NCBI GenBank assembly: GCA_017379075.1
Contig: JAFNXL010000044.1
Span: 1 to 53,954, forward strand
Length of the DNA: 53,954 nucleotides
Source of the DNA: Bacteroidaceae bacterium
Lineage (GTDB): Bacteria; Bacteroidota; Bacteroidia; Bacteroidales; Bacteroidaceae
Reading direction: 5' to 3'
The notes below the pieces were generated by a model that did no database searches, was not told the DNA's origin, and saw only the letters and a program-made list of their open reading frames with translations. The translations under genes were made by a program, and so were the position numbers. Below are positions 15,534 through 23,497 of this stretch, in pieces (position 1 is the stretch's first letter; the number at the start of each line of letters is the position of its first letter).

Positions 15534-17435
15534 TCAATATCGGGTGATGACCAGATTTTTGGGGCAACCCCAGAAAGCATAATCTTCCACTTCACACCCC
15601 TCGGGGATGGAGATGCTCGTGAGGCTGGAGCAATCAGAGAAAGCACGATACCCGATCACCGTTACAGATGGAGGAATGATAGTTTTCTCACATCCTCTTA
15701 TAAGCGTATTGGTCTCCGTATGGATTATGGCATTGCAATCCTCGCGCGAATCGTAGACTTTGTTGTCCTTGGAAACAACGATACTCGTGAGGTTGGAACA
15801 ACCTTCGAAAACACAAACCCCAATCTTCTTTACTGATTCTGGAATGGAGATGCTAGTAAGGCTGGAGCAACCAGAGAAAGCATAGTAACCAATCTCCGTC
15901 ACCGATGGGGGGATGATGGTGTTCTTGCAGCCACATATAAGCGTGTTGCTCTCCGTATGAATTATGGCATTGCAGTCCTCACGTGAATCGTAGACTTTGT
16001 TGTCTTTGGAAACAATGATACTCGTAAGGCTGGAGCAACCATAGAAAGCCTGATCTCCAATCTCTGTTACAGATGGAGGGATGGAGATGCTCGTGAGGCT
16101 GGAGCAACCATTGAAAGCCGAGTCCCCAATCACCGTAACGGATGGAGGGATGGAGATACTCGTAAGGCTGGAGCAACCAGAGAAAGCACATTCCCCAATC
16201 TCTGTTACAGATGGAGGGATGGAGATGCTCGTGAGGCTGGAGCAATGAGAGAAAGCCCCTTCCCCTATCACCGTGACAGATGGAGGAATGAAAGTGTTCA
16301 CACTCCCTCTAATGAGTGTGTTGCTCTCCGTATGAATTATGGCATTACAATCCTCTCGCGAGTCAAAAGCCTTATTTTCTTTAGAAACAGAGATACTCGT
16401 GAGGCGGAGGCAACGATGAAAAGCGCTCTTCCCTATTTCCGTTACAGATGAGGGAATGGAGATACTCGTGAGGCTCTTACAACCAGAGAAAGCATACTCC
16501 CCAATCTCTGTTACAGATGGGGGGATGGAGATACTCGTAAGGCTGGAGCAACCATGGAAAGTCCATTCACCAATCTCCGTAACCGATGGGGGGATGGAAA
16601 TGTTTGTGAGACTGGAACAACGAAGAAAAGCGCTCTTCCCTATTTCCGTTACTGATGTGGGAATGGAAATTTTAATAAGGCTGGAGCAATCCCTGAAAGT
16701 TCTATTTCCAATCTCCGTTACCGATTCTGGGATGGAGATGCTCGTAAGGCTAGAACAACCCCAAAAAGCACTGTCACCAATCTCCGTTACAGATGGGGGG
16801 AAGGAGATGCTAGTAAGGCTGGAGCAACCAGAGAAAGCACTATCCCCAATCTCTGTTACCGATGGAGGGATGGAGACGCTCGTGAGGCTCTTGCAATCAA
16901 AGAAAGCACTATCCCCTATCATCGTAACTGATGGAAGGATTATAGTATTCTCACATCCTCTTATAAGTGTATTGCTCTCAGTATGGATTATGGCATTACA
17001 ATCCTCGCGTGAATCATAAACTTGATTCTCCTTAGAAACAACGATACTCATGAGACTGGAGCAACCAGAGAATGCTCCACCTCCAATCTCTGTTACAGAT
17101 GGAGGAATAGAAATACTCGTAAGGCTGGAGCAACCTTGAAAAGCACTGTTCCCAATCTTCGTTACCCACCGAGGCAAAGAAATTTCTTCAAGACAAGAAC
17201 AATCAAAAAACGCTTCTTCTTCGATTTCCTCCAACCATTCGGGCAGGCTAATGCCTTTAAGATTCTCACAACCGGAAAAAGCACTCTTCCCAATCTTCGT
17301 TACCCATTGGGGAATATCTATGCGTTTCAGTTCCTTACAGCCTTTAAACGCCTCCTCCTTTATCTCCATTTCCCATTCGGGGATGATGCCCACACCATCC
17401 TTTATGTCATATCCGTATTCCTTGTATCGTGCCAT
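15534..17435 (-). CDS. BspA-type leucine-rich repeat (LRR_5) protein without an export signal
   Basis: The 633-residue protein consists almost wholly of about 21 repeats of 23 residues, pattern AFxGCSSLTSISIPPSVTEIG. Four units are extended by an identical-looking insert (VSKxNKVYDSREDCNAIIHTESNTLI type), giving a higher-order pattern. This is the LRR_5/BspA fold, a right-handed solenoid used for binding in Bacteroidetes and Treponema surface proteins. Unlike typical BspA proteins there is no signal peptide, membrane segment, lipobox or C-terminal sorting domain; it starts MARYKEYGYDIKDG and ends NLVITRY. The ligand is unknown. A -7 element lies 23 bases upstream of the ATG and a terminator follows, so it is a single-gene unit. 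Near-identical units at DNA level point to recent repeat expansion or recombination. Confidence 0.9.
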   Translation of the reverse strand: MARYKEYGYDIKDGVGIIPEWEMEIKEEAFKGCKELKRIDIPQWVTKIGKSAFSGCENLKGISLPEWLEEIEEEAFFDCSCLEEISLPRWVTKIGNSAFQGCSSLTSISIPPSVTEIGGGAFSGCSSLMSIVVSKENQVYDSREDCNAIIHTESNTLIRGCENTIILPSVTMIGDSAFFDCKSLTSVSIPPSVTEIGDSAFSGCSSLTSISFPPSVTEIGDSAFWGCSSLTSISIPESVTEIGNRTFRDCSSLIKISIPTSVTEIGKSAFLRCSSLTNISIPPSVTEIGEWTFHGCSSLTSISIPPSVTEIGEYAFSGCKSLTSISIPSSVTEIGKSAFHRCLRLTSISVSKENKAFDSREDCNAIIHTESNTLIRGSVNTFIPPSVTVIGEGAFSHCSSLTSISIPPSVTEIGECAFSGCSSLTSISIPPSVTVIGDSAFNGCSSLTSISIPPSVTEIGDQAFYGCSSLTSIIVSKDNKVYDSREDCNAIIHTESNTLICGCKNTIIPPSVTEIGYYAFSGCSSLTSISIPESVKKIGVCVFEGCSNLTSIVVSKDNKVYDSREDCNAIIHTETNTLIRGCEKTIIPPSVTVIGYRAFSDCSSLTSISIPEGCEVEDYAFWGCPKNLVITRY

Positions 17436-17457
17436 GGTAATATAATGTAATTGAAGA

Positions 17458-17465
17458 CAAAATTA
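17458..17465 (-). promoter_or_regulatory. -7 element of the LRR gene promoter
   Basis: The minus strand reads TAATTTTG, matching TAnnTTTG, 22 bases upstream of the ATG at 17435. This supports the chosen start and argues against a longer protein with a signal peptide. Confidence 0.55.
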
Positions 17466-17525
17466 TAAAATATATTTTATCCAGCCAAGCGAATCCCGAA
17501 GAAACATGATGAACCGAAAGGAAAG

Positions 17526-17585
17526 AAAACGCACATGCTTTTGCTGCGAAAAACGAAGATGGGAACTCGGGCATCGGGGCTGTAC
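17526..17585. repeat. Right copy of the repeat flanking the LRR gene
   Basis: Imperfect copy of the segment at 15383-15447, sharing AAACGCACA, GCGAAAAACGAA and ATCGGGGCTG in the same order and orientation. The pair encloses the LRR gene. Confidence 0.6.
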
Positions 17586-17609
17586 GTTGTGCGCAAATGT
17601 GCCGAAAAT

Positions 17610-17677
17610 ATACCCCAAAAGGTGAAATGGGACATCCCAAATGGCGAAATGGGACATAATAAAAGGCGGTTTGGGGC
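17610..17677. repeat. 22-bp palindromic repeat array, first locus
   Basis: Three units at 17610-17633, 17634-17655 and 17656-17677 follow the pattern AT-CCCAAA-GGCG-AAATGGG-AC, each with CCC/GGG ends in inverted orientation. The second and third are exactly 22 bases. A related array with the same period is at 42028-42071. As 22 is not a multiple of 3, this is not coding. Confidence 0.65.
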
Positions 17678-17754
17678 ATTGGGGGTATGGATAACGAGGT
17701 GAAGTAATAAGGGGAAGCTGAAAAATGGGAGGGCAGACTCTCGTTTGATTTTTG

Positions 17755-17890
17755 CGTTTTTGTGTTTTTGTAAATAAAATGAATAAGGGTGGAACACTAC
17801 TCCTTATTTAATTAATAAATATATTCATTATTTTTATATAGGGTTAGACAGGTTATATTTTCTTTTTCACAAAAATACAAAAAAACAAAG
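17755..17890. repeat. T-rich/A-rich inverted-repeat element, copy 1
   Basis: The left arm has 8-base units TTTTTGTG/TTTTTGCG. The right arm has the complement (CACAAAAATACAAAAA). Between them is an AT-rich core with CTTATTTAAT and TATATAGGG. A related element with the same parts lies at 18055-18205 and a more distant one at 42365-42555. No gene is seen from 17436 to 18230. Confidence 0.6.
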
Positions 17891-18054
17891 AATTTATCGT
17901 ATCTTCTTAATATTCAATCAATGGCACACTTTACCAGAGAAGAATTCCTTTGTATTTTCACCCCTTAGCCCCCGAAAACGGCGGATTTTCGGTATTTTTG
18001 AGTGTGATTTTCGTGCTTCTGATGTACCAAACACAAGCCTGACGCATTACCGTC

Positions 18055-18205
18055 CGTTTTGTATTTTTGTGTTTTTGTAAACGCAAAAACATAAAGGGGT
18101 TCGCATACACCTTATTAAATCAACAAATGAATCATTTATTGATTATTATATATATTATAGGCACGCACACTTGTTTTCACAAAAACACAAAAATGCAAAA
18201 TATGA
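18055..18205. repeat. T-rich/A-rich inverted-repeat element, copy 2
   Basis: The left arm TTTTGTATTTTTGTGTTTTT and the right arm CACAAAAACACAAAAATGCA are inverted relative to each other. The core shares AAGGGGTTCGCA..ACCTTATTAAAT-type text with copy 1. Open frames over it are short and unlike any protein. Confidence 0.6.
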
Positions 18206-18239
18206 GCACAAAGGCAAGTTTACATGATCTATGCCGATT

Positions 18240-18563
18240 GACGAAGCATCTAAATTTCTTTTACACCCCTCCTGGTGCATGGCATGGAAAAAATTACGGG
18301 ATGGCGTGGCAGAAAAATTTTCCTCGCCACGCAAAAAAAAAAGGCATTCATCACCGAATCCCCCTATTCCAATAAAATTTTACAAATATGCAAAAATAAT
18401 TCCATTATTATTTTGTTAATACAAAATAATGCTATATCTTTGCAGCGGAATTCCAAACAACAAAACAACCATTAGCTGTTAGCCATTGGCCATTGGCGAA
18501 GCAGCGAAATACAAACCAAAAACAAAACATTAAACAATGCACAGATCAAATCCGCCCAACCGT
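18240..18563 (+). repeat. Repeated promoter-leader module, copy A
   Basis: About 320 bases are shared with 42600-42924. The shared order is TTACACCCCTCC, GCATGG, a GCGTGGC..GCCACGC hairpin, AATAAAATTTTACAAA, the promoter at 18412-18442, a leader with TTAGCCATTGGCCATTGG, and finally ATGCACAGATCAAATCC. Similarity stops abruptly at CCAACCGT. It lies in a gene-free gap. Confidence 0.8.
18412..18442 (+). promoter_or_regulatory. Consensus Bacteroidetes promoter in module copy A
   Basis: TTTG (18412-18415), 19 bases, then TATCTTTG (18435-18442): a full match to TTTG-N19-TAnnTTTG. No annotated gene follows for about 800 bases, so the transcript is unexplained. The first ATG downstream is the micro-ORF at 18537. 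Confidence 0.75.
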
Positions 18564-18620
18564 CATTCAGAGTCTAAGCATAATGTCATCCTGAATTTAG
18601 TTCAGGATCTCACCGAGTAA
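18537..18620 (+). other. Candidate micro-ORF starting MHRSNPPNR, copy A
   Basis: ATG 18537 opens a 27-codon frame ending at TAA 18618-18620. Its first nine codons (MHRSNPPNR) are the same as in the second module at 42898. After codon nine it runs into the palindromic repeat at 18585. Whether it is translated is unknown; the conserved part may only be RNA leader. Confidence 0.3.
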
Positions 18621-18671
18621 AGGGAGTAAATATAGGCTCGCAGTGAGATGCTGAAACAAGTTCAGCATGAC
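18585..18671. repeat. Bipartite palindromic intergenic repeat, copy 2
   Basis: Same layout as 345-430: GTCATCCTGAA..TTCAGGATCTCACCG at one end and GATGCTGAA..TTCAGCATGAC at the other, with a diverged centre, followed by GAAGAGCCAA. The remaining gap up to 19031 holds a TGCACAGA/TCTGTGCA inverted repeat (18891-18923), T-rich octamers near 18940-18968, and no convincing gene. Confidence 0.75.
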
Positions 18672-19031
18672 ATATAGAAGAGCCAAAAGCCAAAGTAAAA
18701 AAGAGACCAGACACAAATACATAAGCTTCATAAGAGCGTAGGCCAAACTCAAATATGTTCTTTTGTTCTTCTGTCGAAATCAAAAACTAAAGCCAGCAAT
18801 GAAAAAAATGAGCAGTCAGCCATCAGCAAACAGCCAAAATCAGCCTCTCAAAACACCCCATTTTGCCCCTTTTACAAAGGTGCGCAAAATTGCACAGACC
18901 TTATCGCATTGATTATCTGTGCATTGCAAACAACATTTTGCGTTTTTGTGTTTTTGCGTTTTTGTGTTTAGTATTTTAACTGCGATATGGGGCGCCACAG
19001 ATAAGGACAGTCCTCAAGGGGGAAGGCTAAA

Positions 19032-19161
19032 AGGGGTGTTCAATAAATTCTGGTTTGAGTTTTCCCCAGGTCTTGCGAAGTGAGCTTCGGCCGCTTTTGA
19101 CTTTTGGTTGTGGCTGAAAGAAGTTCGAAAATCACCACGACATAATTTATAGAACACCCCT
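19032..19161. mobile_element. MITE-like element with 18-base terminal inverted repeats
   Basis: AGGGGTGTTCAATAAATT (19032-19049) matches the reverse complement of 19144-19161 at 17 of 18 positions. The 130-base interior has no ORF of note. Both ends are flanked by AAA. Size, perfect-ended inverted repeats and lack of coding fit a miniature inverted-repeat element, but no related transposase is in the window. It sits just upstream of the GH43 gene and could also act as a long hairpin. Confidence 0.5.
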
Positions 19162-19258
19162 AAACAAAAAAAATTGCCCCTACACTTGTGTAAGAGCAAG
19201 AAAAATACGAACTTTGCTTGATATAACCCCTATTTTTAATGCAGATTACACCATGCAC

Positions 19259-20272
19259 ATGAAAAAAACATTCGCATCACTTGCTGCTTTGCTGTTTGCG
19301 GCAACCGCCCTTTTGGCCAAGGACAATACGTATGAAAACCCCGTCTACCCAAAGGACTGGCCCGACCCCACCGTTTGGCAGGCTGCCGATGGCAAGTTCT
19401 ATTGCCTGAGCACGGGACAGAACGCAAGAAGGCCGTTGCTGTGCAGCGATGACCTTGTAAACTGGGGCTTCTCGGACATCGTTCCGCTGGACCGCAGCAT
19501 CATGAAGCAGTTTCGCAGCATCGGTCGGCATGTATGGGCTCCGGACGTGGCGATGGTGAACGGACGACGCATGGCCTACTTCACCCTCTACAACTCGCTG
19601 AAGGACGCCAGCATTGTGGCTTTGCGCGAATCGACAACACCTGGCAAGTTTGAGTATGTAGGCGTAATCACACGCGGAAAAGAGACGGGCATTGACGACA
19701 CCATTGACCCAGAGGTGGTTACCGATCCCGCAACGGGAAAGGTTTGGCTCTTCTTCGGCAGCATGGGACGCATCCACCGCATTGAGCTGAGCGAGTTCGG
19801 CTCGCAGCTGGCAGAGGGTGCAAGATACGAAGTGGTGGCAGGCGTTCACGGAAGCAAGGACCCGGAGCGAGGACGGGTGTTCGAGGGCGCTTATCTGCAT
19901 TACCGAAAGGGCTACTGGTACATGTTTGTCAGCTCGGGACACTATTGGAACGAGACGTATCAGATTAAGGTGGGACGCAGCCGCACGCTGGACGGAGAGT
20001 TCACCGACCGCGAGGGACGCCCCATGAAAGAGGGATACGCCACAACGGTCATCCGCTCGGAAAAGGGCGACCACTTCTACGGCCCCGGACACAATGGCGA
20101 AATCTTCACGGACAAGAAGGGACACGACTGGATGCTGTACCATTGCCACAACAAGGGCATTGAGTCTGGCGCACGCCCAATGATGTTGCAGAGAATCCGT
20201 TGGGACAAGAAGGGATGGCCCTATGTAAAGGGCGGCAAACCCGTGACATCCGCTCCCAAGCCTAAATTCTAA
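19259..20272 (+). CDS. GH43 family glycoside hydrolase, secreted
   Basis: The protein is 337 residues from ATG 19259 (MKKTFASLAALLFAATALLA signal peptide); ATG 19253 two codons earlier is also possible. It has the five-bladed propeller signatures of family GH43: YPKDWPDPTVW with the catalytic base Asp, RHVWAPDVAMVNG, DDTIDPEVVTD with the pKa-tuning Asp, and VFEGAYLHYRKGYWYMF with the catalytic Glu. GH43 enzymes are arabinofuranosidases, arabinanases, xylosidases or galactanases; the substrate here cannot be set from sequence alone. It acts outside the cytoplasmic membrane on plant-type polysaccharides. It is 16 bases upstream of the LOG protein gene. A weak -7 (GAACTTTG) lies at 19209-19216. 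Confidence 0.92.
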   Translation: MKKTFASLAALLFAATALLAKDNTYENPVYPKDWPDPTVWQAADGKFYCLSTGQNARRPLLCSDDLVNWGFSDIVPLDRSIMKQFRSIGRHVWAPDVAMVNGRRMAYFTLYNSLKDASIVALRESTTPGKFEYVGVITRGKETGIDDTIDPEVVTDPATGKVWLFFGSMGRIHRIELSEFGSQLAEGARYEVVAGVHGSKDPERGRVFEGAYLHYRKGYWYMFVSSGHYWNETYQIKVGRSRTLDGEFTDREGRPMKEGYATTVIRSEKGDHFYGPGHNGEIFTDKKGHDWMLYHCHNKGIESGARPMMLQRIRWDKKGWPYVKGGKPVTSAPKPKF

Positions 20273-20288
20273 AGGGATCCAAAACGCC

Positions 20289-21422
20289 ATGAGAGAGAAC
20301 TACCGCGAGATACGCGACGACTGGCAACTGGCGAAGGTGCTGCACGAAGGCCTGGAAGAGATAAAGCGATGCGCTTTCCAGAATGTCAATCTGACATCGG
20401 AGTCGGAGCTTTCCCTGAGCCACAGCTACACCGACTGCATCTTCCTGGGATGCACGCTTCCAAGGGGCTTCAAGCAGAAGACGCGCGACTGCCTCTTCTT
20501 CCCCAAGATGGGCGAGACATTCCATTACCGCAGCCATCTGTACACGGCCGAAGAGCTGTACGAAGGCTACGACCCCGGCAAGCCGCACACACTGAAGACG
20601 TGCTTTGACAGCCGGGTGTACAGGCACTATCTGAAGATGGGAAAGATGGCGGAAAACATCAAGGAGACGCTGGCACGCACCCTGCACGACCACTCCATCA
20701 GCGACAGCCTGCATGCCTATCTGAAAGCTCGCGACCCGCGCACCATTGTGGGCGTGATGGGCGGACACGGCATAGAGCGCACCGCACCGAGCTACCGCCA
20801 GATTGTCTTCCTGAGCAAACGGCTCACCGAGGGCGGAAGCCTGATGATCTCGGGAGGCGGACCCGGCGCAATGGAAGCCACGCATCTGGGCGCATGGATG
20901 GCAGGAAGGGAAACGGAAGAGGTGGAAGACGCACTGGCAACGCTGTGCGAAGCGCCATGCTTCACGGATGAGAGATGGCTGGAGACCGCCATGGCCGTTA
21001 GGAAGAAATACCCCCAGCTGGACTACGAGAGCCTGGGCATGCCCACTTGGCTCTACGGACACGAACCCGCCACTCCCTTTGCCACACACATAGCCAAATA
21101 CTTCGACAACAGCATTCGCGAGGACAGCATTGTCACCATTGCCGTGGGCGGTATCGTCTATACGCCCGGAAGCGCCGGCACCATGCAGGAAATCTTCCAG
21201 GAAGCCGTGCAGAACCATTACCTCAGCTTCGGCATCTCCAGTCCCATGATTTTCCTCGGCAAGGACTATTGGACAAACGAGATACCAGTGTGGCCGCTGT
21301 TGCAAGACCTTGTGGCGAGGGGAAAGTACAAGAACTTACGCCTCACACTAACCGATGACCAGGAGGAGGTGGTGGAAGTGATCACAGAATTCAGAAGCTC
21401 CACCGAACCGCTTGTCCCATGA
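20289..21422 (+). CDS. LOG-family-like Rossmann nucleotide-binding protein
   Basis: The 377-residue cytosolic protein has a Rossmann-type lysine-decarboxylase-like (LOG) domain in its second half: VGVMGGHGIERTAPSY, LMISGGGPGAMEATHLGAW, and YTPGSAGTMQEIFQEAVQNHY. The last is the PGGxGTxxE motif with Ser-Ala in place of the second Gly. About 120 extra N-terminal residues are present. LOG enzymes are phosphoribohydrolases that release bases from nucleotide monophosphates, but this branch has not been assigned a substrate to my knowledge. It is likely co-transcribed with the GH43 gene. Confidence 0.8.
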   Translation: MRENYREIRDDWQLAKVLHEGLEEIKRCAFQNVNLTSESELSLSHSYTDCIFLGCTLPRGFKQKTRDCLFFPKMGETFHYRSHLYTAEELYEGYDPGKPHTLKTCFDSRVYRHYLKMGKMAENIKETLARTLHDHSISDSLHAYLKARDPRTIVGVMGGHGIERTAPSYRQIVFLSKRLTEGGSLMISGGGPGAMEATHLGAWMAGRETEEVEDALATLCEAPCFTDERWLETAMAVRKKYPQLDYESLGMPTWLYGHEPATPFATHIAKYFDNSIREDSIVTIAVGGIVYTPGSAGTMQEIFQEAVQNHYLSFGISSPMIFLGKDYWTNEIPVWPLLQDLVARGKYKNLRLTLTDDQEEVVEVITEFRSSTEPLVP

Positions 21423-21465
21423 CGGAGGAAATGCGTCTGGGAGAGCAAAAATATTTTTAGAAATG

Positions 21466-21497
21466 TTTGGTCATGTTCGGCATCTTGCGTAATTTTG
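21466..21497 (+). promoter_or_regulatory. Consensus promoter of the DUF1846 gene
   Basis: TTTG (21466-21469), 20 bases, TAATTTTG (21490-21497), placed 49 bases upstream of ATG 21547. Confidence 0.75.
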
Positions 21498-21546
21498 TAA
21501 GGTTTTTTACGAAGGTTACCGACCAAGAAATATTTTATACAGAAAG

Positions 21547-23043
21547 ATGAAAATTGGATTTGACAACGAGAAGTATGTAAACATACAATCTGAACATATC
21601 AGGGAACGCATTGCGCAATTCGGCAACAAACTCTATCTGGAGCTGGGCGGCAAGCTATTTGACGACCACCACGCCAGCCGTGTGCTTCCCGGTTTCAAGC
21701 CCGACAGCAAGCTGAGCATGCTCATGCAACTGAAGGACAAGGCCGAAATCGTAATCGTCATCAGCGCCCTGGACATTGAGAAGAACAAGGTGAGACAAGA
21801 CCTCGGCATCACATACGACATGGACGTTCTGCGTCTACGCACGGAATTCATCGACAAGGGGTTCATGGTAAGCAGCGTTGTCATCACCCACTATAACGGA
21901 CAGAGTTCGGCCGACAACTACAGAAAACGCCTTGAACGCTTGGGCGTGAAGGTTTTCCTGCACTACACCATTGAAGGCTATCCCAACAACGTGGCGCTCA
22001 TAGACAGCGAAGAGGGATTCGGACGCAACGACTATGTGGAGACCACACGTCCGCTCGTAATCGTCACAGCGCCCGGCCCCGGAAGCGGAAAGATGGCGGT
22101 GTGCCTGAGCCAGCTCTATCACGAGAACAAGAGGGGCATTGAGGCCGGATATGCCAAGTTTGAGACCTTCCCCGTGTGGAACCTTCCGCTCAAACATCCC
22201 GTCAACATTGCTTACGAAGCCGCCACGGCCGACCTGAACGACATCAACATCATCGACCCCTTCCACCTTGAAGCGTACGGAACCGTTGCTGTCAGCTACA
22301 ACCGCGACACGGAAATTTTCCCTGTGCTGAACGCCCTTTTCGAAGGCATCTACGGCGAGAACCCCTACAAGTCGCCCACGGATATGGGAGTGAACATGAT
22401 TGGCTTCTGTATCAGCGATGAGGAGGTGTGTTGCAATGCCGCCAAGGACGAAGTTGTAAGGCGCTACTATACAGCCCTGAACCGTTTGGCCAACGGAGAC
22501 GGAAACGACAACGAGGTGAACAAGATTTCCCTCCTCTTCAAGCAGGCCAAGATTGACACTTCATACAGGCGTACCACCGTCTTTGCACGCGAACGCCAGG
22601 AAGAGACCGGAATGCCCAGCGCCGCCATGGAACTGGAGGACGGCACCATCATCACCGGCGGAAGCTCTCCCCTTCTCGGCCCAAGCGCAGCACTCATTCT
22701 CAATGCCACAAAGCATCTTGCCGGCATCAACCATGAAGTGAAGCTCATTCCCCAAAGCCTCATTGAACCCATCCAAAAGACCAAGACCGAATACCTTGGC
22801 GGACACAATCCCCGCCTGCACACGGACGAGGTGCTTGTGGCACTGAGCGTGCTCTCTTCCAAAGACGAGAACTGCCAGAAAGCACTGGAGCAGCTTCCCA
22901 AACTGAACGGATGCCAGGTACACAGCACGGTGATGCTGAGCGAGGTGGACCGCAAGATTTTCAAGAAGCTTGGCGTGGGACTCACCTGCGACCCCACTCG
23001 CAAGAAGTCCGGACTGGCCGTGCAAAACACCCTAAGCCTGTAA
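21547..23043 (+). CDS. DUF1846 domain-containing protein
   Basis: The 498-residue protein is a full-length member of the DUF1846 family (usually about 490-500 residues). It starts MKIGFDNEKYVNIQSEHI and contains GGKLFDDHHASRVLPGF, a P-loop-like TAPGPGSGKMAVCLSQLYH near residues 175-193, and LGGHNPRLHTDEVLVALS near the end. Structures of the family are known but the biochemical role is not settled; nucleotide binding is plausible from the glycine-rich loop. It has its own promoter and is followed at 27 bases by the C_GCAxxG_C_C gene, suggesting an operon. Confidence 0.93.
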   Translation: MKIGFDNEKYVNIQSEHIRERIAQFGNKLYLELGGKLFDDHHASRVLPGFKPDSKLSMLMQLKDKAEIVIVISALDIEKNKVRQDLGITYDMDVLRLRTEFIDKGFMVSSVVITHYNGQSSADNYRKRLERLGVKVFLHYTIEGYPNNVALIDSEEGFGRNDYVETTRPLVIVTAPGPGSGKMAVCLSQLYHENKRGIEAGYAKFETFPVWNLPLKHPVNIAYEAATADLNDINIIDPFHLEAYGTVAVSYNRDTEIFPVLNALFEGIYGENPYKSPTDMGVNMIGFCISDEEVCCNAAKDEVVRRYYTALNRLANGDGNDNEVNKISLLFKQAKIDTSYRRTTVFARERQEETGMPSAAMELEDGTIITGGSSPLLGPSAALILNATKHLAGINHEVKLIPQSLIEPIQKTKTEYLGGHNPRLHTDEVLVALSVLSSKDENCQKALEQLPKLNGCQVHSTVMLSEVDRKIFKKLGVGLTCDPTRKKSGLAVQNTLSL

Positions 23044-23070
23044 ACCATTCAACATAACATCTGAAACATC

Positions 23071-23463
23071 ATGAGCAGCAAAATACAATCAGCAGTAGAA
23101 AAGAAACAAACGGGCAGATACAATTGTGCGCAGGCCGTGGCCTGTTCTTTCTGCGAACACACCCAACTGAACGAAGAAACCATGCGCCAGGCCGCCCTCG
23201 GACTGGGAGCTGGAATGGGCAACATGGAAGGCACTTGCGGAGCGTTGACCGGAGCCGGACTGGTCATCGGCCTGGTGTGCAAGGAAGACAAGCCCAGAGC
23301 CATGAAAATGTCCCGCACGCTGATGAACAAGTTCCACGAACGCAACGGCGCAACCCAATGTAAATTGCTCAAGGGAGCGGAAAGCGGTCACGTCATCCGT
23401 TCATGCGACGATTGTGTGGCCGATGCAGCGGAGTTTCTGGAAGAGATTCTGAAAACACAATAA
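23071..23463 (+). CDS. C_GCAxxG_C_C family protein
   Basis: The 130-residue protein carries the name-giving pattern: YNCAQAV, then CGALTGAG, later Cys in TQCKLLKG and a CDDC pair. The four cysteines are thought to bind a metal or redox centre; in some bacteria the family is linked to electron transfer or to thiol redox partners. The function is unknown. The start follows the DUF1846 stop by 27 bases. It has no signal peptide. Confidence 0.88.
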   Translation: MSSKIQSAVEKKQTGRYNCAQAVACSFCEHTQLNEETMRQAALGLGAGMGNMEGTCGALTGAGLVIGLVCKEDKPRAMKMSRTLMNKFHERNGATQCKLLKGAESGHVIRSCDDCVADAAEFLEEILKTQ

Positions 23464-23497
23464 AGTTTTCCTTCATAAGTCCTCCCACAACACACTA

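Noticed and set aside
15534-17435. DNA-level repeats of about 69 bases, at first sight like a CRISPR or tandem array
   Set aside because: The period equals 23 codons and the frame codes for LRR_5 units throughout; spacers are not unique and no cas genes are present.
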